Positions 1-9,006 of a DNA stretch of 64,000 nucleotides are shown here, piece after piece (position 1 is the stretch's first letter; every line of letters begins with the position of its first letter). Below the pieces are notes generated by a model. It searched no databases, was not told the DNA's origin, and saw nothing but the letters and a program-made list of their open reading frames with translations. The position numbers and the translations under genes were made by a program. Where the stretch lies: NCBI GenBank assembly GCA_004565275.1, contig SDOX01000145.1, forward strand, positions 255,071 to 319,070, written 5' to 3'. This stretch comes from Nannochloropsis salina CCMP1776 (Eukaryota; Sar; Eustigmatophyceae; Eustigmatales; Monodopsidaceae).

Positions 1-597
1 GGGGGTATAAATAGGTCGCACGAGCGAAACCCATGAAATCTAAGGAAGTTGGAAATAGAAATACTGAGAATTAGGAAGCAGAAATGTGGAAAGGCTTTGA
101 GAATTTCGATAAGAAGGTACACACGATGTTTCACACCGAAAAGTAATGTACAGGCGTGCGACAGGAGAATAAGCGCCTTACTTTCTGCTTCGGATTTTCT
201 TTGCCTTGGGCTTTTCGCGCGGCTTTGGTAGATTCACATTTGAGATGTCCACGGATACTGTTGCCACATTCGTCTGTGCTACTTTGTACACCTGCCTTCT
301 TTTTCCTGAGAGCTGTGCCCAATCGATGAACGGCCAGGCGTTTGGAGTCTGGTAGCTGAATGCATCTTCTTCACGGGGTGCATACCAAGCTCATTTGCTC
401 TAGCAGACCTGGACCCTCTTCCTGATCTGGTCCCTGTCTGGCCCACCCAAAATTCTCCAATTGGTCTTTTCGTTGGCCTCATTACTTCGCTGATTTTGAC
501 ATCGATGTGCTGCGTTGACGACACAGACATGGAGGCCAAGGGATCCCTGTCCTGGTCTACTAACTCCTTCTCCCTCCATCCGCCTTTTTCGCCCTCT
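1..597. other. Left-edge stretch without a supported gene
   Basis: This stretch lies 3' of the SPX-EXS transporter gene. Small open frames occur on both strands, including a Lys/Arg-rich minus-strand frame at about 131-322, but none has a recognisable domain or a convincing start. A TATA-like stretch (TATAAATA, about 6-13, plus strand) could belong to a promoter but has no clear gene behind it. Most of it is probably 3' UTR plus intergenic sequence. Confidence 0.4.
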
Positions 598-3054
598 CTA
601 GACCCCTTCATCTATGCCGTCAGCGACTACCACCGCACCGATGGACAAAAATATGACCAGTCCTGCCACAAAAGACACTTCCAAAATAACCCTCAGGTTG
701 TTGGTGTTTTTCGGGTCCCTGTACTCGTGCTGGTTCTCCGTCGAGAAGGACAGGGGAATGACATCAACTCTTCGGAATCCCTGCGTGTTGCGCAACTGCT
801 CGTTCTCTAAGCGGAAGACGCCCCAAAACATCCGTCGTAAGATTTCCATTACCATCAAGAAGGCATTTAGGTAAAGCGGCAGAGAAAAAAGGCCCCCCGA
901 GCCGGGCGGGATCAAGGTGTTCACCCACAGGAAGCGCAAGAATAAATCGGCAACCATGGCGGAGTAGTACGGCACGTTACTCGAGCACATGCGCCGGTCG
1001 TTCAGAAACCCCTTGCTGGGTCGACCCAAACCCCAGTCCATGGTCACGTCCCACACATACGAGTAGAAGGTAGAGATAACTGTCACCATCACCCACACGA
1101 CGTCGTACGTGAGACTCGGATGCACCCGGCCACCCTTTCCCCCGCGCACGTGGTAGTAGACGTGGTGGAAGGCGCCGAAAAGGGTCACTGTCTGTGCCAT
1201 GGCGTACTTGGTCGCATTCAGCAAGTGTGGCCACCGGTTTCCCGTGTCGTAGAAGCGACGCAAGCACTGCATGAATCGCCACCAGTAGGGCAAGATCACT
1301 ATCACGGGGGCCAGCACCTTGCTGTACAGCACGCTAAGCTCCCAAGACGGGACCTCGTCCGGGGCCCCTCGGATGTCTCTTGTAAAGTCACCCGAGATCA
1401 CGTAGAAGGCGGACCAGGCCAGATCCAGCAGGACCTTGACCAAGGAAGTGAGCACATCTGCCACGACGGTATCCAGCAGCGTCACGCTGACAAGGGGGGC
1501 CACCACCACCCTGCCCACGATCCACCATATCCCTTTCCGCTGCTTCCACGGGAAAACAAGACAGTAGAGTGTGTACACAAGAAGGAAGATGGGGTAGAAG
1601 CCGGCAGGGATCCAATCTGGGAAGCCCCCCACCAGGACCTTGTAGTAAAGAAGCATGCAGGTTAGGTAGACGATGGACTCGTTCACAGCCTCGTCGAAGA
1701 TCTTCCTGGGAGAAGACACATTCTTCGGAGAGAGGTCAAGCAGGTACACAAAATTGATCCGAAGGTAGTTGCAGAAATGCTCGATGATGCCCCAGCACCA
1801 GTGCAAGAGGAGCAGGCCCCCGACGGCCCGAAAGACGGGGAAGGCCATCTTTGTCACGATGGTGGGTTTGCCAAACTTGGCTACTTGCACCACACAGTCC
1901 CACACTACCCAAAGTGCAAGGGTAGCGGCTACACCTGGAGGAGAAGAAAAATAGAGGAGTATGGGAGGGAAGCTTAGGCCAGGTGGCGTGGGAAGGAGAA
2001 GGGAAGGCGTCTTACCTAGCTTGTAGCCTAATTGTAGGAGGAAGAAATCCACATTTGTCCGGAACCGCTTCGGTAGCAACATTGCCGCCGCTTGATTCTT
2101 ATCCTTGTTACAAAAGACGTCGGCAAAAATGGTCGTTACCTCCAGCTTGATGTCCTCCAGGCGCGCGTGTCGGAAGAACTGCGCCTTTTCCAGCTGGGGA
2201 AGCACCGAGGCACGCAGTGGCCGGGAGGGCATCAATTTGTCGTGCTTCTTAAGAATTTTGATAAACCCCGTGTAGTTGATGATGCAAAAATTTTCCAGCA
2301 GTGTGAGCTCCCGATTCAGGCGCATCAGGGTGGTCTCAATCAGCTCCCTTTCCTTCGGCGCCAGGTGCTTGGCCCTCCTCTTGTCCTCCTCGCTCATCGG
2401 ATGAGCCCACGACGTCAAGTCCTCCAAGGCCAGCTGCGACCCCTTGTTTCCATCTCCTCGCAACTGGGCCTTAAGAAAGCCTAGTTGCTGCCCCAGGTCC
2501 GTAATCGTCTCCGCGTAGAACTGCTGCACCTTCTCCAACTCGGTCAGCAGGACCGCCTCAAACCTCTGACTGTCCACCTCGCGTTGCCCGACTTCGTCCG
2601 GAGTCAGACAACCATGCTCGTGCTCTTCCTCGTTCTCCCTCCCTTCCTCCTCCTCTGCGTGCGTCGCTAGTCCCTCCTCGGCCATCTTCGTTATTGCCGC
2701 TCCACCACCCCCGTAAAATCGACTCCGAAGTTGCTTTTCCTCGGAAGCAAGCAAAGAGGCACTCTCACCCGCATCTCCTTTCCTGCCCGTTTTCGATGGT
2801 TTTCCTAAACTCTTGCCCGCCATTGACAGCAAGTGGAGCCGATCCTTCAGCCCGCCCACCAAGTCCCCTGGCGCTGTCGCCTCCTCATCCGAATCCGACG
2901 CATCCCCGCTGTAAGACGTCATCATACTCGCCCTTTTCGCAGGGGCACCTTTTTTTAACGGCTTGAGCAGCCTTTTTAGAGCTTTGTAGTCCACGTAATG
3001 CTCCAGCCATTCTTGCCGTGTATTGTCCTGCAGTTTTGCGGTGAAGTTCACCAT
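598..3054 (-). CDS. XPR1: SPX-EXS phosphate transporter, XPR1/PHO1 family
   Basis: Predicted membrane phosphate exporter whose SPX domain senses inositol pyrophosphates. The model has two exons, 3054-2016 and 1934-598, giving about 791 aa. The 81-nt intron (2015-1935, GTAAG...CAG) is a multiple of three and stop-free, so the unspliced frame also stays open. The N-terminus MVNFTAKLQDNTRQEWLEHY is a typical SPX start. A second SPX helix with the ligand-binding Lys cluster (GFIKILKKHDK) lies near residues 262-272, after a long acidic, poorly conserved insert. The C-terminal half has several membrane segments and EXS hallmarks: PYWWRFMQCLRRFYD, WDVTMDWGL and ILRRMFWGVFRLENEQLRN. The start is well supported because it is where the SPX domain begins. 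In this family the SPX part is cytosolic and the EXS part sits in the plasma or Golgi membrane. Whether it exports phosphate from the cell or from an organelle cannot be told from sequence. Confidence 0.93.
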   Translation of the reverse strand: MVNFTAKLQDNTRQEWLEHYVDYKALKRLLKPLKKGAPAKRASMMTSYSGDASDSDEEATAPGDLVGGLKDRLHLLSMAGKSLGKPSKTGRKGDAGESASLLASEEKQLRSRFYGGGGAAITKMAEEGLATHAEEEEGRENEEEHEHGCLTPDEVGQREVDSQRFEAVLLTELEKVQQFYAETITDLGQQLGFLKAQLRGDGNKGSQLALEDLTSWAHPMSEEDKRRAKHLAPKERELIETTLMRLNRELTLLENFCIINYTGFIKILKKHDKLMPSRPLRASVLPQLEKAQFFRHARLEDIKLEVTTIFADVFCNKDKNQAAAMLLPKRFRTNVDFFLLQLGYKLGKTPSLLLPTPPGLSFPPILLYFSSPPGVAATLALWVVWDCVVQVAKFGKPTIVTKMAFPVFRAVGGLLLLHWCWGIIEHFCNYLRINFVYLLDLSPKNVSSPRKIFDEAVNESIVYLTCMLLYYKVLVGGFPDWIPAGFYPIFLLVYTLYCLVFPWKQRKGIWWIVGRVVVAPLVSVTLLDTVVADVLTSLVKVLLDLAWSAFYVISGDFTRDIRGAPDEVPSWELSVLYSKVLAPVIVILPYWWRFMQCLRRFYDTGNRWPHLLNATKYAMAQTVTLFGAFHHVYYHVRGGKGGRVHPSLTYDVVWVMVTVISTFYSYVWDVTMDWGLGRPSKGFLNDRRMCSSNVPYYSAMVADLFLRFLWVNTLIPPGSGGLFSLPLYLNAFLMVMEILRRMFWGVFRLENEQLRNTQGFRRVDVIPLSFSTENQHEYRDPKNTNNLRVILEVSFVAGLVIFLSIGAVVVADGIDEGV

Positions 3055-3787
3055 GCTTCAAGGTTGAAGCTGGTTCGCGAAGGGATAGGAAGTGATATCC
3101 TCCTACGCGACTGCCGCTCTTCTATGTGAGGAGAGACAGATGTTGTTGTACTCCTGTCAAAAGAATCTGAAGTGGATGATTATCCCCTTATCCAAGGCCC
3201 TTATCCAAGGCCACTGAATCCTCGGAATAAGAGTGAAGTAGATGCTGCTCTCAGTTCCAACTGCCCAGTGCCTTCAATGCGAATGTCAAGCTAGATAGGG
3301 AATGTCCTAACATTTTCAATATCTTAGCACTTCCGTTCCCATTTGTTGTGTGCCTCGTTGCGCTTCAAGTCAATTGTTTTCCTGTACCATGTTAGCGCAT
3401 GAATGTATGAATCAAATGCGATTCAGATCGATGAGTGGTTCGAAATTTGGGGACAAAGAAGAACGTTCCAGGTGCAGGTATTTAACGCCTCATATACGCA
3501 CTTTCCATTATTGCCTCCTATTTGCGCTGGAGCACAAAAGCTCTTGCACTGTCGGCCTTCGCATTCGACGGCTATGCATGGTATGGTCGCACACAAAAGC
3601 GCAAGGAAGGAAGAAAATGCGCGAATGACGATCATGCCCAGCCTCCGCATCACCGCACGGCTTTTTCACTCGGCACCCCGAGCGCAAGCCACCCAGTGGG
3701 CCAGTCTTCGCACTTCCTTGCGCAAAGTGACCTAACAAAGCCTTCCCCCGAATACATTATAAGCTAGGTTTAGATCAGACAAGATCA
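3055..3787. promoter_or_regulatory. Divergent intergenic region (phosphate transporter / cytochrome b561)
   Basis: This 733-base gap separates two divergently transcribed genes and must hold both promoters. I see no clear TATA box or longer motif. A short direct duplication, CTTATCCAAGGCC twice, lies near 3186-3213. Small frames at 3350-3767 overlap each other on both strands and show no domain. Confidence 0.45.
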
Positions 3788-4691
3788 ATGGTGCGTCTCC
3801 CAGTTGCCTCCAGCCTGCTCCTGACATTCGCTGCAGGAGCCTACATTGCGTCGGAAACCTTCAAAGCTTCAGGCGGAAAGACATTTCAAGAGTGAGTTTC
3901 TCCAGACTTATCAGCGGTCTTGTAAAAGTTTACCTCTGGAGCGATTTGTCGGGGCAAAATGGTGCTGATTTAGAGCCGCCCTATGCCTAGTTAATTCAGC
4001 ATAGCTTATACAGGAACTGACATGGGCACACCCACAACAGCTTGAAATCTCTTCCGCTGTTTGCCTACCATCCTATTTTAATGGTAACTTCCTGGCTATT
4101 CTTCGCGCCGCTCTCTTGGAGCCTGATTCTGGCTCGGGGAACAACCATGATCAAGGCCAAGCGCATTCTCCTTACCCAGCTTCACGCCGCTTCAATGTTC
4201 TTAGCTGTTGTTTGCTGGATTGCAGCCTTGCTATCTATTTTCGTGCACAAGCACAACCTGAAGAAGGAACACTTTACATCGTCGCACAGCATGGTCGGAG
4301 CTTCAGTCTTTGTGCTAGTCTTACTCAGCTACGCGTCGGCTTTTTACAATGTCGTCGATGTCAGGACAAAGGAGGTGAGTGTGGCAGGCTGAACAAGTGC
4401 ATGGACATCCAAGATGACATGAAATCCGCTTATGTACTTGGCTTATGTTCATAATCTCAGATCAAGTTTAATTGGAACTCCAAGATCCATAAAACGCTCG
4501 GCAAGGCGGCTCTGGTTGCTTCAGGTTTTGCCATATCAACGGGGCTCTTTACCCGCTGGGGCAAAACGACGTTTGAGGATAAGAATGCACGAATTGGTCT
4601 TGCCTTGTGTATCATTGTGCCTCAGGTAGTGGTGGCTTTGGACGTGATGGCTCGTTTTGCTGGACACAAAAATGAGCGAAAGGGGAGTTGA
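3788..4691 (+). CDS. Cytochrome b561 domain protein (transmembrane ascorbate/ferric reductase type)
   Basis: Likely di-haem b transmembrane electron carrier that passes electrons from ascorbate across a membrane to ferric iron or monodehydroascorbate. Three exons fit the frame: 3788-3891, 4041-4374 and 4461-4691, giving 222 aa, with donors GTGAGT, GTGAGT and acceptors ACAACAG and ATCTCAG. The four haem-ligand histidines expected for the family are visible in helix context: LFAYHPILM, LLTQLHAAS, TSSHSMVGAS and KIHKTLGKAA. About six hydrophobic segments are present, the first directly after the start. The size resembles CYB561D2-type proteins; there is no DOMON domain. It is divergent from the SPX-EXS transporter. 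Substrate and membrane are not decidable from sequence. Confidence 0.85.
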
Positions 4692-5584
4692 AGAGAAGAA
4701 ATCTGGATAGGAAGAGATAGGACTTTGAATGACGCTCGTGGACGATGATGGTCGCTGAAAGGCACAACATATGAAACTGACGAGAAGGCTGTAGCTATCA
4801 TGTGCTTTTCATCCTTCCACAGCATTACATCACCGAGTTCAAAAAAGACTGTGCCATGACTTTTGTAAAGTTTAAGTCGATATCCGTTATGGATATCACC
4901 TTTCAATTTTGAGGATACACGGTACAAATGTACACGCAATCTCATTTTGGTCTGCTCAACAACCATGTTGCCTTGAAGAGTGACTGTCGCTCTCCCCAAA
5001 AAAAGGTCTGGAAAGAGTACAGACAGGTGTGTCGTGCACAGGGGGCAGTCTGACTTATTTTGAGTTTTTTTCCAAGGGAAGGGTACGCGGTCCCTTGTTC
5101 GTGGCTTACCTACAAGAATACACCGTTTCAAGCAATCTGGAGATGAGACATGCGGTAAAGCTATACTTTCAAACGTCCATTCAAAGCGGTCAGAGGGAGG
5201 GGCTAATTTTGGGGTCATCCGCTTTGCATGGGAGCAGAAGGATGAAGGGCAGCAATCAGGCAGTCGAGAGACGCCTGAGAGAGGGCTCCATTGTTCGGGT
5301 TTACACTACGAGCCTTTACCGCCGATTTGATGTGATATCGACGGGCAGCGTGAGCAATACTGTCATGTGTGGCGTGGAATTTTAATTTGTACTAGCAACA
5401 TGGTTTGAGGGAATCCCGCAAAAAATTGGAATGTCACCGTCGGTCTGTTCAAAAGGAAGCTGATCTGCCCATATCGCTTTTAAACACAGGGTTCCTTGAG
5501 AATAAAAAGTAAAACACGCACGCTCGGTTCCGGTCAAGTTTATGATAGCAAGTGCTGTCCACATTGACGATAATTGCGAGTGCA
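4692..5584. other. Intergenic, no supported gene
   Basis: This gap between two plus-strand genes has open frames on both strands (for example minus 4622-5218 and plus 5029-5385). They lack domains, overlap one another and begin or end inside neighbouring sequence. It probably contains the 3' UTR of the cytochrome b561 gene and the promoter of the Sel1-repeat gene. Confidence 0.4.
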
Positions 5585-8374
5585 ATGGAGGTAGATCCTA
5601 GTTTTCATACCTCAGGCATCGCGGAGAGATGCTGTAGGCGTGAAAGGACCGTCGTCCGTGCTTTCATGCTTGTTCTGCTATTTAGTGTGCTTTCCATCAC
5701 CTCATCCACCGATGCGGCTGCCACCATCGAGGATAAGGCTACCACAATATCTTCAAATGGACCTGGAGGCAAGGGCGGCCCTGTCCAAGGCCCCAAAGCC
5801 GCTGGCGGGGAGAAGGACAAGCCCGGGAAGGAGAGCCACCACAACCTCGACCATCTCGCCAAAGCCAAACGCCTTGCCATTATCTTCGGGCGTTCCAAAA
5901 AGGGGGACGCCGACTTAGACAATCTTACGCGATCGTTCACTTGGGAGCAATTCGGGCCGACTTATTGTGAAGTCGGGCGAGTTTTTACTGAAGGGGTGGC
6001 AGGGGAGGACGGGTCCGTGACGGTGGCTCGAAATTTGACGCGAGGACTAGACTACCTAGCACGCGCCGCCCATAAGTATGGCTATCCTCACGCACAACAC
6101 CGTTTGGCCGTCGCCCACGTGACGGGCCTATACGGCGAGCCCCCGCTCCTGCCCGTCGCCCTCTCCGATGCCACGGAGGCAGAGGAGGTAGGCTCAGGCG
6201 GCGAGGCGGCAGCCTTGCTTCTCAACCACTTCGCTGCGATGGCGGGAGACGTTGCAGGATCCATGGCTATGGGTTTCCGTTACTTGTATGGACATGGTGT
6301 GGCTATAGATTGTGAGAAGGCCGCCTTGTACTACGAGGTGGCCGCAAATGTCGCCGTGGAGGAGTTGGGGAGGCTGAAGGTGTTGCCGCCCAATGAGCGG
6401 GTGCGTCTCTTCGACGGGAACCTGGCGGGGGGAACATCTCAACGAAAGGCGGCCATGGAGGCAGATCAGCAGCTGGTCGACTATTACAAGCACACTGCCG
6501 AGAAAGGCGACGTGAGCGCGCAGGTCGCTCTGGGCAAGCTCTACTTCCATGGCTCCCAAGGGGTGCCTCAAAACCTGGCCAAGGCCGCCATATTTCTTGA
6601 GGAGGCCGCCCGGGCAGGGGATCCCCTGGCTGCGGGCAGCATAGGGCACATGTACCTGTTGGGGGTGGGCGTCCGGCAGAACAACGAGACCGCTCGTCGG
6701 TTTTTTGTGCGCGGACAAGAGTCAGGGGACGCAGCCAGTCTGAACGGGCTGGGGCATATGTACATGTACGGAATGGGCGTGGGGAAAAATGTGGAGAAGG
6801 CGATCAAGCTCCTGCAAAGGGCAGCACATGAGAAGGGATACTCGGAGGCCTTCTACAATCTGGGCTTGATCTATGCAGGCCTTGTAGGGGAGAAAGAGGA
6901 GGAAAAAGAGAAGCAAGGCGAGGGGGACAGAAGCCGGAAATCGACAAGTGGAGGAGATTCGGATGCACGCGCAGACCGAAAGGAAGAACCAGACTCCATT
7001 TCACTGTCCGCGAAGCATTTACAGGAACTGAGAGAGGACCCTTTGCTCGCGGGATTGCCCCAAGAAATGTTCGACAAGCTCGCAGACATCACCCTACAGG
7101 CTGCCGACTTTGAGAAGGTCGCAAGAGAGACATTGGAGAAAAAGGGAGACAAGGGAATTGAAGGCAAGTCGGGTCGCTTGACAGCATCCGTGACGTCAGC
7201 AAAGGAAATAGGGGAGCGTAAGGGGACCAGGAGCCTCGCGAAGGCTCTGAAATACTTCTCCCTGGCCGCACAGACCGGGCACATGGGCGCCTTACACAAG
7301 CTGGGCCAGATGTCCGCCCAAGGCATCGCCACGCCCCGCGCCTGCTCCACGGCCGTTCACGCCTTCAAAAGCGTCGCCGAGCGCGGACCTTGGGTCACTG
7401 CCATGAGCAAGGCCCTTGCCCGGCACAAGCGCGGGGACCTCCTCGGCGCCCTAATCTTGTACGTGCACCTGGCTGAGATCGGCTACGAAGTCGCGCAGTC
7501 CAACGCCGCGCTTCTCTTGGAGGAGGGGACCTGCGGGATGCTCTCTCCGACAGCCTGCCAGGCGCTTGCAGTCCGGTATTATCGCCACGCCTCGCGGCAA
7601 GGCAACGCGGAAGCGAGCCTTAAAGTGGGAGATGCTCATTATTACGGTACCGCTGGTCTCCCCGTCGACTTTTCGCGCGCGGCACGTTACTACCAAACGG
7701 CGGCCGAGCTCCGTCAGCCTCAGGCCATGTTCAACCTGGGGCTCATGCACCAGTACGGTGTAGGGCTGAAGCAAGACTTCCACCTGGCCAAGCGATTTCT
7801 TGACGCCTCTGCGGAAGCCTACCCGGACGCCAAGTGGCCCGTGAACCTGGCGCTGGCGGGGCTCTACCTCCACTGGTGGCTGATGGGGGAGGATCAATCG
7901 CTGAGGGAGTCGCCGATCGTGACGACGGCCCCCGGGGTGAGTGTCCTCGTGGAACACTCGGTTTTAGCAAAGCTAGCGAGGGCCTGGGAGAGGAAGAAGG
8001 AGCAATGGCGACAGGTGTGGGCCGATATGCCAGCCAGTTGGGGGGGCGGCGCAGGGCGTGCTGGAGCATCCATAGGAATCGGCAAGGAAGAGGAGACATG
8101 GAGCTGGCCTCATATTTTAGAAATGCTGTCCGCATTGGACACTCTGCTAATTGTGGCCCTGTCCTCCGCATTCTTGTACGTAATGCGCCTTCGGGTAGAG
8201 CAACGCGAGGAAATGGCTAGACGTCGAAGAGGGCGGCAGGGGAGTGAGGGTGGTGTGCCTAGGGTAGCAGACGGGGGAGAGAATACGGTACCTTTGACAG
8301 ATTATCAGGAAGAATCAAGGGCTGTAAGATCAGCAGACGAAAATCTAGATATAGATAGAGAACAACAAGACTGA
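5585..8374 (+). CDS. SEL1L/HRD3-like Sel1-repeat ER membrane protein
   Basis: Candidate luminal partner of the HRD1 ubiquitin ligase in ER-associated degradation, where SEL1L/HRD3 captures misfolded clients and scaffolds the retrotranslocation complex. Single exon, 929 aa from the ATG at 5585; the frame is open further upstream but only through non-ATG codons. A hydrophobic stretch at residues about 28-50 (AFMLVLLFSVLSI) fits a signal peptide. Many Sel1-like TPR repeats follow, for example LGKLYFHGSQGVPQN, IGHMYLLGVGVRQN, LGHMYMYGMGVGKN and LGLMHQYGVGLKQD, with an acidic/Lys-rich insert between repeat blocks near residues 435-545. One transmembrane helix lies near residues 852-874 (TLLIVALSSAFLYVM), followed by a basic cytosolic tail. 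This layout (signal peptide, Sel1 repeats, C-terminal TM) is the HRD3/SEL1L layout. Assignment to ERAD is inference, as Sel1 repeats occur in other proteins. Confidence 0.82.
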   Translation: MEVDPSFHTSGIAERCCRRERTVVRAFMLVLLFSVLSITSSTDAAATIEDKATTISSNGPGGKGGPVQGPKAAGGEKDKPGKESHHNLDHLAKAKRLAIIFGRSKKGDADLDNLTRSFTWEQFGPTYCEVGRVFTEGVAGEDGSVTVARNLTRGLDYLARAAHKYGYPHAQHRLAVAHVTGLYGEPPLLPVALSDATEAEEVGSGGEAAALLLNHFAAMAGDVAGSMAMGFRYLYGHGVAIDCEKAALYYEVAANVAVEELGRLKVLPPNERVRLFDGNLAGGTSQRKAAMEADQQLVDYYKHTAEKGDVSAQVALGKLYFHGSQGVPQNLAKAAIFLEEAARAGDPLAAGSIGHMYLLGVGVRQNNETARRFFVRGQESGDAASLNGLGHMYMYGMGVGKNVEKAIKLLQRAAHEKGYSEAFYNLGLIYAGLVGEKEEEKEKQGEGDRSRKSTSGGDSDARADRKEEPDSISLSAKHLQELREDPLLAGLPQEMFDKLADITLQAADFEKVARETLEKKGDKGIEGKSGRLTASVTSAKEIGERKGTRSLAKALKYFSLAAQTGHMGALHKLGQMSAQGIATPRACSTAVHAFKSVAERGPWVTAMSKALARHKRGDLLGALILYVHLAEIGYEVAQSNAALLLEEGTCGMLSPTACQALAVRYYRHASRQGNAEASLKVGDAHYYGTAGLPVDFSRAARYYQTAAELRQPQAMFNLGLMHQYGVGLKQDFHLAKRFLDASAEAYPDAKWPVNLALAGLYLHWWLMGEDQSLRESPIVTTAPGVSVLVEHSVLAKLARAWERKKEQWRQVWADMPASWGGGAGRAGASIGIGKEEETWSWPHILEMLSALDTLLIVALSSAFLYVMRLRVEQREEMARRRRGRQGSEGGVPRVADGGENTVPLTDYQEESRAVRSADENLDIDREQQD

Positions 8375-9006
8375 AGAATGCCTGACGTGAAACAGGAAGA
8401 AGGATATTAATAGCCCAAGAAAGGGTCCTTTCGTATGATTTGCACTTACTTCAAAGATTAAGACACACAGTTTTCTTCACGGGAAATGAACAGAACCCGA
8501 AGCTGTGATTGAAGTAGCCGGCCGGTGTTGGACTGGTGCCATGGAAAGGAAGCACGTTTTACTGCTGTAGTGTCATATTCTACCAGAGGCAATGGAGATA
8601 CATCTCATTTTTTCCACCCTTCTCTCCTCGATAAGTCCTTAAAGACAATCTTCCTCGACTTGATCAGGCCCAGGTGTTGGCAGCAGTCTAGTCATGCGTC
8701 ATGCCTCAATAAAACAGATGCGGCCCCCTGCTTTTAATGGGCCGTCCGGTCCGAGTGAGCGGTGGCCAAATCCTCGCCGGGCCGTCTCCCTGAGAGCTAG
8801 CGCCACCATCGACCACACCACCCGTCAAGTGAAATATTTGCAAGCGTCTGCAACGATGTTATGCTCGGTGTTAGCCACTAATTCTTTAATGTTTCCACTC
8901 TTGTGGATTTCATCTTTTGAGGGACGATCACTCGACATGTCATGTCATTACCTTTGTACCATCAGTAATTATTGCACTGGTTTTCCATATTAGGTGATAT
9001 TCGACT
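8375..9006. other. Intergenic between Sel1-repeat and AspRS genes
   Basis: No coding signal that I can support. An AATAAA-like element near 8708 (CCTCAATAAAACAG) could serve polyadenylation of the upstream gene. The remainder should include the promoter of the AspRS gene. Confidence 0.4.

Noticed and set aside
1-231. Short plus-strand frame after a TATA-like box at the left edge
   Set aside because: 60 codons without any domain or conserved look; the TATA match alone is weak evidence.
1120-1665. Long plus-strand frame inside the SPX-EXS transporter gene
   Set aside because: Antisense shadow of a strongly supported coding exon with GC-rich codons; no domain.
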